A model generated the notes under the pieces. That model was not told the origin of the DNA, did no database searches, and was given only the letters and a program-made list of their open reading frames with translations. 64,000 nt of DNA from Dimorphilus gyrociliatus (lineage: Eukaryota > Annelida > Polychaeta > Dinophilidae), in assembly GCA_904063045.1 (NCBI GenBank), contig CAJFCJ010000019.1, positions 1,311,650 to 1,375,649 on the forward strand, given 5' to 3'. Shown here in pieces: positions 11,886 through 24,448 of the stretch. Each line of letters begins with the position of its first letter. Position 1 is the first letter of the stretch. The position numbers and the translations under genes were made by a program.

Positions 11886-11934
11886 ATCGCTTCTCGGCTT
11901 CTTATTTTTTCGATCTAGGCTGTTGTAGCATAGT
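11886..11934 (+). pseudogene. possible U2 snRNA-derived fragment
   Basis: The first 13 bases equal the invariant 5' start of U2 snRNA (ATCGCTTCTCGGC). A weak continuation follows (GATCTAG, then TTGTAGCAT, where U2 has GATCAAG and TGTAGTAT). The U2 branch-site recognition and Sm-site sequences are not intact, so this would be a decayed pseudogene or coincidence. The comparison is from memory of U2; an alignment is needed to settle it. Confidence 0.25.
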
Positions 11935-12320
11935 GGATCCATTTAGGTTGCACAGACTGACTTTTTATTAATGTCTAGCATACTGCTTGTGACCTCGATC
12001 CAGAAAGGCCATTGATGGCTAGAAATTATCACCTATAAAAGCTCTTTTAATCAGTAAAGAGTAATATTCTTTCCGTATAAGTTATTTAAAAATCTCCTTC
12101 GATCTTATTCCTTTGAAAGAGAAAGTTTTTAAGAGCTGATCGTTAGCTGGTAGGTAAATAAATTAATAAATTTAACGATTAATAGGAACAAAAGCTTCCT
12201 TAGCGCAAGTTCGTTTCAATATATGCGTATTCGATTGATAAAATACCTGTGAAAGGATTAAATCATTAATTTTTTTACTATGAGCACCTTTTATTTATTC
12301 TATAGATAATTGAACAAAGG

Positions 12321-13936
12321 ATGTCGATCATATCGAAAGTGATTAACTATGATGTTTTGCCCACGAAAGTGGCTGATTTTCTAAGAGATACGCCTAATTG
12401 GAAATTGGTTGCTGGTGGAGGATTGGTACTTTTAGGGGGTTATTACGCGTTTTTTAAAGATAATAGTGGACTTCCGGGACCGAGAGGCTATCCAATTGTT
12501 GGAATACTACCATTGCTTGACAAGAAAGCGCCGCATTTAAGTATCTATGCGATGTCCGAAAAGTATGGAGATGTATGCTCTCTATCATTTCTGAGTGATG
12601 ATTTTGTTTTGGTGTCTGGTGAGAAAAATATCTACGACATTTACATTAACAAGCAAGATGATTTCTCTAATAGACTTCGTAATGTGAGAATCGCAACAGT
12701 GTTGGACGGTTTGATGGATATCACTTCTATGAATGATTGTGAAAAGTTTAGAGATGTTAAGAAACTGACAATGAGATCTTTAAAGACATATGGCGAAGGC
12801 ATGGAGAGGGTAGAAGATATCTCCACCGAAGTTATCGGTGATTTTATTAATTTTATTGCAGAAACAAAAGGCAAACCCCTCGATATAAGTAAAAAACTTA
12901 AAGATGTCTTTGGTGACATTATCACATCAATGGTTCTTAATAAAAGAGTTAGCAACACAATAACACAAAAGTTTGTTCACAACTACGATAGAATTTTGAC
13001 TTATACAATAAACCCATTCACGGCTATTATAGAGTTTTTTCCTTGGCTAAAATATTTTGGTAATCATACTTATAAAACTTTAAGAAATTTCGTAAAGCTT
13101 CGAAATAAATTAATAAATCCTCTTGTTGAAAGTGCTTTTAAAGAGTACGATCCTGATGATATTAAAACGGCTTTCCAACAGATAGTGTTTCTAATGAACC
13201 AATCAAAATTTGATTACAATTTGAGGGATATGACAGCGGTTGTTATTGTTCTAATAGTGGCAGGCTTTGTAACGACTTCATCAACTTTGTACGGACTCTT
13301 CCCTATTCTTATGGCCCATAGACATGTTGAGGAGAAAATTCTTCAAGAAATTTCTGAAGTTATTGGTTTTGATAGGTCTCCTAAATTATCAGATAAAGCG
13401 AATATGCCCTACACCGAAGCTACGATCTTGGAAGCTCATCGTATCCTCTCCATATTACCTTTTAGCCTTCCACATCAGGCTACACGAAACACAACTCTTG
13501 GAGGATATAACATAAAGAAAGGAACCACAATATGGCCAAATATCTGGGGTCTTCATCACGACAAAGAGATTTGGGGTGACCCATACAACTTCCGACCTGA
13601 GAGATTTCTGGACAAGGATGGAAAAGTCCTTTCTGTAGAACATAGACTAAGAAAGTGGTTAGTATTAAAAACATTTATCTATTGAAATGTCTATATACTC
13701 ACCATTGACATTTCTTCTCTTCTAGTCTTCTCCCATTTGGAGCTGGACGACGAGTATGCCTTGGTAAAAATATGGCTAACAACCGATTATTCCTTTTCCT
13801 TACAACAGTCTTACAAAGATTTAAATTTCAACCGGAAGAGGGAAAAACTGTTTTATGGGATCCAAAGGAAATGGAGTATAGTGTGGTACTTTGTCAAAAA
13901 CCCTATAAAATGAGCTTTTTACCAAGGCAATCCTAA
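12321..13936 (+). CDS. cytochrome P450 (clan 2-like), array member 1
   Basis: Exons 12321..13657 and 13726..13936 give 515 residues. Membrane anchor at about residues 27-48, then the Pro-rich hinge LPGPRG. I helix AGFVTTSS, K helix ExxR (EAHR, about residue 371), PERF-type block FRPERFLD, and heme loop FGAGRRVCLG with the thiolate Cys near residue 457, coded just inside exon 2. The single phase-2 intron interrupts the codon just before LLPFGAG. Likely an ER-bound monooxygenase of lipids or xenobiotics; the substrate cannot be read. Two motifs are unusual: the C-helix WxxxR is FxxxK, and the acidic residue before the I-helix Thr is Val. It is the most divergent member of the array. Confidence 0.9.
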
Positions 13937-14927
13937 AAAATATCATCAATCTTTACTTTTGCAAATTGAAAAGCAAATTTATTAACTCACTAACTGTTAC
14001 CAAAATTTCATCACTTTCATAACATAAAATATACAACATTATAAGATATTTAAGAATTTGTATTGATGAATATAAACTTCTTACTTACTTGGATTTATTT
14101 TTTATGTTTTCAATTGATTGAATAATTAATAGAGTTAAAAATTCTAATAATTTTTATAGGCCTATAATTGAGATAGTAATAGCAAAGTATATATTTGCCT
14201 TAAAACAACAGAAACGACATAGATTTATAAAAGTTTAACTATGGCTACTCTTTTATGCGCATAATTCCATTTTAAACTAATAAAAATTTTTTATCCTATG
14301 TTATATATATATACATTGTATATCTCATAGATACTTTCGTAAAAAAGAAAAAACCTTATTAATGACAGTAATACAGATAGAAATAGGTAGAAGTTGTTTT
14401 TTCAATTTTTATATAAGTCTTTATTTATTATATTGGGTACTCTTTGTTATCATATTAAGTTAATATATAAAATAACTTTTGGAATATTCTAAAAAATTTC
14501 GATAAAAGGTTCTGGATATTTTTATTCTATTTTAAACATAAAATCCAATTTTGTGGTCGTTTGAAAGTCGCAGGTTTGACAAATGATAATCCAGGGACTA
14601 GACATATAGCCTTGACCTAAAAATAAACAAATTAAAGTGTTTTATACTCATGCAAAACCAATACATTATTATCTTAACAAAATAGTCAAGTGTCTCTACC
14701 TGATTAAAGTGCCAATTACAAACCTTTGAAGGACAAAGTCATTTTATACATAAAAAAACGATCAGTTATTCATAAATAAAGGACGAAAACTGATTCTTCC
14801 ACAAAAATAGCTTAAAAATAGCATAGAACTGCAACTTAGCCTATATATCGACAGTTTAGGGCATTCTACAACTAGTCTATTTGCTCTTGTAAATTCATTC
14901 CATTTTTGAGGATAGATTAGTAAAATT
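13937..14927. other. intergenic spacer between P450 genes 1 and 2
   Basis: About 1 kb of AT-rich DNA with no coding frame recognised. It should contain the 3' end of gene 1 and the promoter of gene 2. Confidence 0.45.
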
Positions 14928-16537
14928 ATGGCTTCGTGGATGAAAGCTTTTTATTACGATAATGTTTCAAATAAGCTGACAGATTTAGTAGAAACCACGC
15001 CAGCATGGAAACTCGTCGCTGGTGGAAGTCTACTATTAGTTGGAGGATACTATATTTTCTTCAAAGACAGAAATTCACTTCCAGGACCAAGAGGACTTCC
15101 TATTTTAGGAATTCTTCCTTGGCTCGATAAAGACTTACCTCATCTTGATCTATCTTCTTATAGAAAACAGTATGGTGATGTGTTGAAAGCGCCTATAATG
15201 ACAGAGGATATCATACTTGTTTCCGGAGAAAATAATATCTATGATTTATATATTAATAAACAAAACGACTTTTCAAATAGAGACCGTGGCGTAAGAGTTA
15301 CGGCCATATTAAATGGCATTGAAGATATTTCTATTATGAATGACCATCAATTATTTAGAGATTCAAAGAAGATGACTCTTAGATCTCTTAAAACCTATTC
15401 GGAGGGAATGAAAAAAGTAGAGGATATCTCTTCCGAAATAATTGGTGAATTTTTAGAATACATACAATCTACACAATCCAAACCAGTAGATATTGACGAT
15501 AAAATGAAAGCTTTGTTCGGTAATATTATCATATCTATGACCCTAAATAGGAGAATCGAATCTTCTGTTATGGAGAAATTTGTTGCTACATATGAAAAGA
15601 TTTTCAAAATTGTTCTTGCACCTTCAACTGCAATTTTAGAGGTATTTCCTTGGCTTAGAAGCTGTGGTAATAAAGCCTATAAAATGCTGGTGAATTGCGC
15701 AAAAAGACGAGATAATCTAATAGAACCTATTGTTAGAGAGGCAATAGACAATTTTGATCCTCATGATATAAAAACTACTACTGATCAACTTTGGCATTAT
15801 ATGAATCAATCAAATATAGATTATGATTTCAAACATCTTTATGGTATTTCTTCTGGTTTAATCATTGCTGGTTTCATTACAACTTCTTCGACATTGTATG
15901 GACTTTTTCCAATTCTAATGTCACATAGACATATTGAACAGAAGATTCTTCAAGAAATTGAACATAATATTGGTTTTAATCGTCTTCCATCACTCGATGA
16001 TAAAGCTAATATGCCATACACGGAAGCTACAATATTGGAGGCTCATCGCTATCTATCTGTTGTACCTTTTAGTTTACCACATATAGCTGTAAGAGATTCG
16101 ACAATTGGAGGTTATAATATAAAGAAGGGAAGTCAAATATGGCCAAATATTTGGGGTCTTCATCATGATGAAACGATTTGGGGAGATCCTGAAAATTTCC
16201 GACCCGAAAGATTTTTGGATGATAATGGTCGTGTTCTAACAGCGGAACATCGATTCAGAAAATGGTAAGCGAAATAAGTAAAATCTATAATATTGAACTA
16301 TTGTTGACGAGTACTTTTAACCACAGTCTTCTTCCATTCGGAGCGGGTAGGAGAGTATGTGTAGGTAAAAATCTTGCAAATAATCGATTATTCTTGTTTC
16401 TTTGTTCGATGTTACAAAGATTTGAATTTAACCCGGAAGATGGTAAAACAGTTGAATGGGACTTTAAGCAGATGCAATTCGGTGTACTTCTCAGTCACAA
16501 ACCCTATAAGATGTGTTTTACACCAAGAGAAAATTGA
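14928..16537 (+). CDS. cytochrome P450 (clan 2-like), array member 2
   Basis: Exons 14928..16264 and 16327..16537; 515 residues, with the same lengths for both exons as members 1 and 3. N-terminal anchor (LVAGGSLLLVGGYYIFF), LPGPRG hinge, I helix AGFITTSS, EAHR at residues 371-374, FRPERFLD, heme loop FGAGRRVCVG. The C-helix reads LFRDSKKMTLR, without the usual Trp. The 62-bp intron is nearly base-identical to the introns of members 3 and 4, far more alike than most of the N-terminal coding sequence, which points to recent conversion or exchange. AATAAA at 16684. Likely ER monooxygenase; substrate unknown. Confidence 0.9.
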
Positions 16538-18573
16538 TTAATTTTAAATTTTCAGTGAAAAGTTTAAAATGTTATTATAGCAAATTCTTTTAAATGGAAT
16601 GCTTGAATACTATTTTAAAAAAATGAATATTTCCTTGACTTTTTGTATGATTTCAAGCTTTTAGCTATATTTGTTTCGAAATGAATAAAATATCAGGATA
16701 CATTTCTAAATGTATTATCTATTAATAGACTTTTGTAAAAGGAAAGTAATGTGAGTGTTAATCGGCATAATTTTCAATTTTATGGCAAGCAGTTAATTTG
16801 AAGTGATAAAGTGAATTGTTTTTTTTAATAACGGATTGAGAAGAAGATATTGTATTGATCTGCTATTGTTTTTCTCATACATTGAAAAGTTAAATATATA
16901 TTGGAAGATAAAGGACATGCCAATTATCTAATTCGTGAATCCTTTATAATCTATTTTTAATAAGTCCTCTTTTAATTGTTATACTAACATAATCTATACA
17001 TGTTTTTATAAAGTATGCTAAGATTATTATATATATAACGATTTGCTTAGAAAACAAAACCTACACGTTTTGGATTACTTAATTAAAAGCCAAGAGAAAT
17101 TTAATAAGAATGGCATGTTTATTAGAAAAGTAATCAATTACAGTCTTTTTTCTAAGAAATTTATGATATATTTCTTATCGTAAGCCTAATTTTTTTCAAA
17201 ATTATTAAATTTACTGAAAGGTTGATTGTTCATCTGTTAAATACATTTGAAATAACATATTATTTCTATTTTACTTTATACTGTTACCTTAATAAAAGTC
17301 ATATATAAATTAATGATTTTTTTGCTTTGGTTATTAGAAAGGTAACAACTCTGAAATATTCACCTTAGTAGGGTGAAAAATGTTATTTTTTTATAATTTT
17401 AAAATTGATCTCTTATTGTCATAGTTTGAATAATGTTTAATAATATTAAAGACTGTTAGATTACTGATTAAAGTTTTCTTTCTCTTCAAACCAGTGAAAA
17501 TAATGCAAAATAGAAATACGTTTCTTTCTTTAAAACAACATTGTAATACTTAATATACACGTTACATCAGCATTTCCTTATGAAATCTTTTCATATTTTC
17601 AGTAATATAAACTATGAGCATTAAAGAGTAGTATTCTACGGAAGATAAATAACCTTTGAATAGACAATTAACCTGAAAGTTAACTGGGTATAATTTGAAG
17701 AAACTCAATAAATTGTAATTCCATGTAATATCATATCAGGCGATCTGTCTGAGGTTAAATTATGTTCTGGGCTAAAGCAGAATATAAATGATTTAACCTT
17801 TAATATAGCAGAAACGAATAAAGACTGCTGTTTAGAGATTGAAAGGTATATTCTATCATCGACTTTTACCCTAAAGAAAGCTTGAAAATTATCTAGATTA
17901 ATATCTAAACCTTTTATTTGGAATAACCTTGTTGGAATGAAAAAAACATTTTTTGCATATCTTATCATTCTATCTTAAAAAAGAGTGAATTAGTTATAAC
18001 ATATATTGTATTATATATTTAGATATACTTATTAAGTATTCTATTATAAAACAACTTAGAATGTCTTTTTTTAAATATACTTGAAATTTGAACTCTCTCT
18101 CTCTCTCTCTCTCTCTCTATGTTCCAGTTGACTTTATGATATAGATAATTGATAGTGTTATTCTGAATAAAGAAGAATATACCTTCTACATTATTAATAG
18201 GGTTTCGACGAAATTTCTTTCCAAAAAACGATTTATATTTCAAAATGACAGAATTGTCATTCATGTCAATGCTGACAATTGTTTGCAATAACACAAATGA
18301 TTTCATAGTTATTTTAGCTTTTCGAATAATGTACATAAACATCGTTACATATACTGTATAAATATTAGTATATCTTCAATATAATTATTTCTTTCATATA
18401 GACCAAATATCAGTGTATATCTAAAAAGTGTGCTTTGAAACATGCATGCTTGATAACAATACTTCAAACTTTAGATAAATTAATAATAAACAAATACTCC
18501 TATTCAACAATATAACGCACTTAATTTATACTGTGTTGATAACAGTTTTTCTTTAAAGTCCACATCAAAATAC
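16538..18573. other. 2 kb intergenic region between P450 genes 2 and 3
   Basis: AT-rich, with a (CT)n run at 18093-18118 and AATAAA at 16684. Short frames on the minus strand (for example near 17.7-18.3 kb) have no recognisable motif, and one reads through the CT repeat. No gene supported. Confidence 0.5.
18093..18118. repeat. (CT)n microsatellite
   Basis: Perfect CT run of 13 units upstream of P450 gene 3. Confidence 0.9.
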
Positions 18574-20183
18574 ATGGCTACGTCGGTAAATTTCATTACT
18601 TATAGCAATGTAACCAATAAGTTAACAGAATTGGCTAAAGATACACTGACATGGAAGATCGTCACTGGTGGAGGTCTACTATTGGTGGGAGGATACTATA
18701 TTTTCCTAAAGGACAGAAATTCACTTCCAGGACCAAGAGGATTTCCTTTTTTAGGAATTACTCCATGGCTTGACAAAGAAACGCCTCATTTAAATCTTAT
18801 AGATTATACCAAAGAATATGGGGATGTTTGTAAAATACCCATTATGTTGAATGATATAATTTTCGTTTCTGGAGAAAAGAATATATACGATATGTACATT
18901 AACAAACAAGACGACTTCTCAAATAGACTCCATAGTGTAAGATTTAAGGCTTTAAAAAATGGCTTTCAAGATCTCACTTTTATGAATGACCATCAATTAT
19001 TTAGAGATTCAAAGAAGATGACTCTTAGATCTCTTAAAACCTATTCGGAGGGAATGAAAAAAGTAGAGGACATCTCTTCCGAAATAATAGGTGAATTTTT
19101 AGAATACATACAATCTACACAATCCAAACCAGTAGATATTAGTAATAGATTAAAAGTTCTATTTGGTAGTATAATCACATCTATGACCCTAAATAGGAGA
19201 ATTGAAAATTCTGTTATGGAGAAATTTGTAGCTGCATATGACGAAATTCTTATAATACTTCAATCTCCCTCAACTGCAATTTTAGAGGTATTTCCTTGGC
19301 TTAGAAGCTGTGGTAATAAGTCCTATAAAAAGTTGGTAAATTGCGCAAAAAGACGAGATAATCTAATAGAACCTATTGTTAGAGAGGCAATAGACAATTT
19401 TGATCCTCATGATATAAAAACTACTACTGATCAACTTTGGCATTATATGAATCAATCAAATATAGATTATGATTTTAAAGATCTTTATGGTATTTCTTAT
19501 AATTTGATTGTTGCCGGTTTCATTACAACTTCCTCGACATTGTATGGACTTTTTCCAATTCTAATGTCACATAGACATATTGAACAGAAGATTCTCCAAG
19601 AAATTGAACATAATATTGGTTTTAATCGTCTTCCATCACTCGATGATAAAGCTAATATGCCATACACGGAAGCCACAATATTGGAGGCTCATCGCTATCT
19701 ATCTGTTGTACCTTTTAGTTTACCACATATAGCTGTAAGAGATTCGACAATTGGAGGTTATAATATAAAGAAGGGAAGTCAAATATGGCCAAATATTTGG
19801 GGTCTTCATCATGATGAAACGATTTGGGGAGATCCTGAAAATTTCCGACCCGAAAGATTTTTGGATGATAATGGTCGTGTTCTAACAGCGGAACATCGAT
19901 TCAGAAAATGGTAAGCGAAATAAGTAAAATCTATAATATTGAACTATTGTTGACGAGTACTTTTAAGCACAGTCTTCTTCCATTCGGAGCGGGTAGGAGA
20001 GTATGTGTAGGTAAAAATCTTGCAAATAATCGATTATTCTTGTTTCTTTGTTCGATGTTACAAAGATTTGAAGTTAACCCGGAAGATGGTAAAACAGTTG
20101 AATGGGACTCAAAGCAGATGCGATTCGGTTTGCTTCTCACTCACAAACCGTACAAGATGTGTTTTACATCAAGAAATAATTAA
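18574..20183 (+). CDS. cytochrome P450 (clan 2-like), array member 3
   Basis: Exons 18574..19910 and 19973..20183; 515 residues. Same architecture as member 2: anchor, LPGPRG, AGFITTSS, EAHR, FRPERFLD and FGAGRRVCVG. Large blocks are almost base-identical to member 2 (for example about 18985-19140 against 15340-15495, and most of 19335-20090), while the N-terminal 130 residues and a middle segment differ clearly. That mosaic suggests gene conversion. Poly(A) signal AATAAA at 20213. Likely ER monooxygenase; substrate unknown. Confidence 0.9.
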
Positions 20184-20457
20184 TTGTTGTTGATTAGGTG
20201 ACGGTTTTTAGTAATAAATTAATTCTTATCATATGATAGTCATTTGTAGTTGTTCTATGCTCTAAAAATGGTTTTAATAGAAGAATGAGAAGTAACTTTC
20301 GGTCTAATATTTCTGATATTAGGCTGAATAGTATAGCTGAGATTTTTAGTGGTTTAATGAAACGTTAGTGCGCTTGTAGCTCGTGATTTTAAAAACTGGT
20401 GCAACAGACAATTTTACTTAGCTCGATTTAAAAATTTTTTTAAGATAAATAGACACT

Positions 20458-22002
20458 ATGGGTTTGCTGGGATATACTAATATGTATAATAACTTATCAA
20501 CCCAGGTAAATGAATGGGTGGAAGATATACCAACATGGAAGATCGTCACTGGTGGAAGTTTGTTATTGATTGGAGGATATTATATTTTCTTCAAAGACAG
20601 ATATTCACTTCCTGGACCAAGAGGGTATCCATTTTTAGGAATTGTTCCATGGCTTGATAAAGAAACACCTCATCTTAATCTTATCGATTATGCAAAAAAA
20701 TACGGTAATGTTTGTAAAGTGTCTCTAATGACAGAAGATATCATACTTGTTTCCGGAGAAAAGAATATCTATGATGTACACATTAATAAACAAGACGATT
20801 TCGCAAATAGACTCCATAGTGTAAGGTTCGAAGCTGTATTGAATGGAGCAGACGACCTCGCTGTAATGAATGATAGTGAAAACTATAGAGAATCAAAGAA
20901 GATGACACTTAGATCTCTTAAAACCTAATCGGAGGGAATGAAAAAAGTAGAGGACATCTTTCCGAAATAATTGGTGAATTTTTAGAATACATACAATCTA
21001 CACAATCCAAACCAGTAGATATTAGCGATAAACTAAAAATTCTATTTGGTAATATAATCATATCTATGACCCTAAATAGGAGAATTGAATCTTCTGTTAT
21101 GGTGAAATTTGTTGCTACATATGAAGAAATTTTCAGACTAGTTCTTGCACCTTCTACTACAATTTTAGAAGCTTTTCCTTGGCTAAAATATTTCGGTAAT
21201 AAGACTTATAAAAAATTGGTGACTTGTGCAACAATACGAGATAAGCTACTAATACCTGTTGTTAGAGAGGCAATAGACAATTTTGATCCTCATGATATAA
21301 AAACTACTACTGATCAACTTTGGCATTATATGAATCAATCAAATATAGATTATGATTTCAAACATCTTTATGGTATTACAATTGGCCTAATTGTTGCTGG
21401 TTTCATTACAACTTCTTCGACATTGTATGGACTTTTGGTTTTAACCGTCTTCCATCACTCGATGATAAAGCTAATATGCCATACACAGAAGCTACAATAT
21501 TGGAGGCTCATCGTTTTCTAACTGTTGTACCTTTTAATATACCACATATAGCTGTTAGAAATTCGACAATTGGAGGTTATAATATAAAGAAGGGGAGTCA
21601 AATATGGCTAAACATTTGGGGTCTTCATCATGATGAAACTATTTGGGGAGATCCTGAAAATTTCCGACCCGAAAGATTTTTGGATGATAATGATCGTGTT
21701 CTAACAGCGGAACATCGATTCAGAAAATGGTAAGCGAAATAAGTAAAATCTATAATATTGAACTATTGTTGACGAGTACTTTTAACCACAGTCTTCTTCC
21801 ATTCGGAACGGGTAGGAGAGTATGTGTAGGTAAAAATCTTGCAAATAATCGATTATTCTTGTTTCTTTGTTCGATGTTACAAAGATTTGAATTTAACCCG
21901 GAAGATGGTAAAACAGTTGAATGGGACTCGAAGCAGATGCGATTCGGTTTGGCTCTCAGTCACAAACCCTATAAGATGCGTTTTACACCACGAAACAAAT
22001 AA
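20458..22002 (+). pseudogene. cytochrome P450 pseudogene, array member 4
   Basis: Full-length relative of members 2 and 3 with three disabling lesions. First, a TAT to TAA stop at 20926-20928, in the codon after the SLKT motif. Second, a one-base deletion about 25 bases later, in the stretch that reads ATCTCTTCC in the intact copies. Third, a 64-bp deletion at about 21436-21437, between TATGGACTTTT and GGTTTTAA, removing the segment after the I helix and shifting the frame again. The heme loop also reads FGTGRRVC instead of FGAGRRVC. The terminal exon (21792-22002) and its intron are otherwise almost identical to the intact copies. Separate open pieces at 20458-20928, 21066-21521, 21476-21733 and 21727-22002 are fragments of this one decayed gene. 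Confidence 0.92.
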
Positions 22003-22625
22003 ATGTTATTGCTTTATTCATAATCCTGATTTTTATTTATTATTGTTATGAATAGATTTATGTGAACTATGATCGAAATTTTAACTTTATCTTTCTTATC
22101 CTATCAGTATATCTATTTTTGTCCCGTTTATGTTTTGAACAATAACAAACATTTATAAAAGGTTCTATTAAGAAAGTAAAAGATTTATTACGTCGTCTAC
22201 GAAATTATAATATTGTTTTGAACAAATATTTAAGAGAAGTTTTGAACAAAGTGTTTTATTGACAAGTAATACTTAATTTTCATTGAACATCTAACGATTT
22301 CGTATCAACAATAATATATTTTTGATTGTTTAATAAACAGTTAGCACAATTTAGTGTAATAGAAAGTTTCTCTTTCTTTTTCTTCCTTTAAAATGATTAT
22401 AAACTGAAAGCTATTGAATAATGCTTACAGTTTAGTTGTTCGTTTCAAATTGTTTTTTGATAAGTATTAAAGAAAATGAAATTAACGTTTGCGTTTAATC
22501 ATTAAAGTTTTAAAAGTAATAACTATATTTTTAAACTAATAAGGCAATCAATACAATTTAAAAAAAAATGTCCATCATCATAAACTATTTTGTTTTTTTT
22601 ATACTTATTTGCATATTTAAATTAA
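22003..22625. other. intergenic region between P450 array and MFSD4-like gene
   Basis: 623 bp, AT-rich. It holds the 3' flanks of the P450 pseudogene (+) and of the MFSD4-like gene (-), which converge here. Nothing else recognised. Confidence 0.45.
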
Positions 22626-24448
22626 CTAGCTAGTATTTTTCTCTTCTGTTGGAAGCATATTTAATTGCCGATTGGTCTCATCAAGACTTCTACTTATATC
22701 ACGTTCAATATCATTCCATATATCGCTTGCATTCTCTTCTGCGTTATCAATTCTGATATTGTCCGTGACTTCAGCCTTTTGTAATCTAGCTTTTCTTGCC
22801 TTTCTTAATCTGGCTAATCTGTACTGAGCTGATAACATACCGACCGCCGCAACAAATGCGGCAATTATACTGCAATATAGAAGAAGCGACATTAGTCCCT
22901 TTTTTGATTTGTATGCATAGATGTATCCAGCAATCCATGGTAAAACCATTGATCCACCTGCCGATGCAACAAAAGTTAAAGATGTTGTTAAAACGTTTAT
23001 TTTCATTTTTGAGTTTGCCCAGTTTAGCCAGGCCGGAAATATCGGTGATAGAGTCATTGCAAAAAGGCAAGAAAATATCCATAAAATTGTTTTGAATCTA
23101 GAGGCATAGGCTACAAGAATTGCACAGCATATTATACAAGAACCAAGGCACCAGGTTAGAATAGAACTCGAGTGGATGCATCTTGAAAAGACTAGAGATA
23201 TACCTCTACCCGCCGTGAAACTAGCCCAGAAACACGTTTCAAGAAGTGTACCCTCTCCAATTTCGAAGGATGTTACTTCTCTGGCATAAGCAAATAAGAA
23301 CTTGCCTATGACCCGTTCAGCACCAATAGGAAGTGGACAAAATGTAAAAAGAAAAGTTAGCATGATACAAGCTAAAGGAAAATCTCCTTCAGTCCAACTT
23401 TTAGGCTTATACCAATTCTTATCAAATGTAAATTGGTTTCTATGTAAATCATAATCGTCAGCTCTCCAAGCACTATCTTTTCTTGACTTTCGGAAAAAGG
23501 TTAAAAACATGAGAGCTACAATAAATGTTAAACATGAGGCGATAGCGAATGGATACTCCAGCGAAGCAGACCACCCATCCTCAAAAGTTACAGAAACATC
23601 ATTCGACGTTACAGTTTGATTGGACATGTCGTGATTTTCACGGTCGAGAATAAATGGACGAACAAGTTGGGGAGCGATCAGCGCCCCCACCCCAAAAGCG
23701 AAATGTAGAGAATAAGTAGGAGTTGCAGCCCTATCTTTCCATAATCTTATAATAAATCCATTGCCCCCGGAAGCTAGTACCCCTTTGCCGCAACCGTCGA
23801 GGGAAAACATGGCTCCTAACATTGGTAAATTTGTACAAAGGGGAGCCATGGCAGTACCTATCCCAGCCACACCAAGTGCAATGGCCAAAACGAGATCTGT
23901 GTACTTGGCGAATGCTTCGCAGACTATTCCACCTGTTAGTGCTCCTATAAGAAAGCCTAAGCCCCTAGCTACAAGAACCCTAGATATTTCTTCGTAGTTT
24001 GCTTTTACTCTAGCTCTTAAGTAGGGCAAGGCTGGTGCACAAATCTCTGAAAACAAACCCTATAAATAAAGAACAGCGTTGAATTAAAATTGAAAATCGA
24101 GTAAAAATAGCATTAAATTCTGAAGTTTCGTATTACTAATTGATAAATTAGGCTCACCATACAAATCCAAGCAAGTATCATTGTAATTGTTTTAATCATT
24201 CTAACTTTTTTCCTACGCTTCTCTTTCTTTCTATTTTCCGTCGCTTCTTTAGACAATATTTTAACTTCAACTTTTTCCTCTTCTACTTTCGGTCGACTTG
24301 GCGGTCTTTTAAGTGACATAGTAGTACCATTCGAATAAACAGGAGTTTGTCTAGCACTAAATCTTACTGGTAGATGTGGTACCCGTCTTGGAATAACTGC
24401 TAAAGGTTTCCTTACGGGGATTCTTATGTGAGGATGGTAATCGCTCAT
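22626..24448 (-). CDS. MFSD4-like major facilitator transporter
   Basis: Exons (minus) 24448..24158 and 24059..22626; 574 residues. The first exon encodes a basic cytosolic N-terminus (about 80 residues with a K/R/E-rich stretch), then the first membrane helix, which continues across the intron into GLFSEICAPALPYL. About 12 hydrophobic segments follow, with a large loop after the sixth. The GLFSE..P.LPYLR start, the FGVGALIAPQLVRPF segment and the overall layout resemble MFSD4A/MFSD4B (NaGLT1-type) transporters, some members of which carry glucose or urea. The substrate is not decidable here. The gene diverges from the TLCD-like gene with 297 bp between starts. Confidence 0.75.

Larger units (their letters stand above)
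9407..12320. other. 2.9 kb gene-free region with microsatellites
   Basis: No coding frame of credible composition. It contains (TA)n at 10151-10185, (CT)n at 10762-10788, a compound (CT)n(TA)n at 11487-11540, a U2 snRNA-like fragment at 11886 and a TATAAAA at 12034 that could serve the first P450 gene. The rest is AT-rich and featureless to me. Confidence 0.5.

Noticed and set aside
16262-16537. 91-aa frame beginning MVSEISKIYN at the P450 3' end, repeated at 19908 and 21727
   Set aside because: The first part is the retained 62-bp intron read in the exon 2 frame. The true exon 2 starts at 16327, 19973 or 21792.
17705-18342. Two minus-strand frames between P450 genes 2 and 3
   Set aside because: No family signature; one runs through a (CT)n repeat as alternating Arg/Glu. 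Not enough to call genes.
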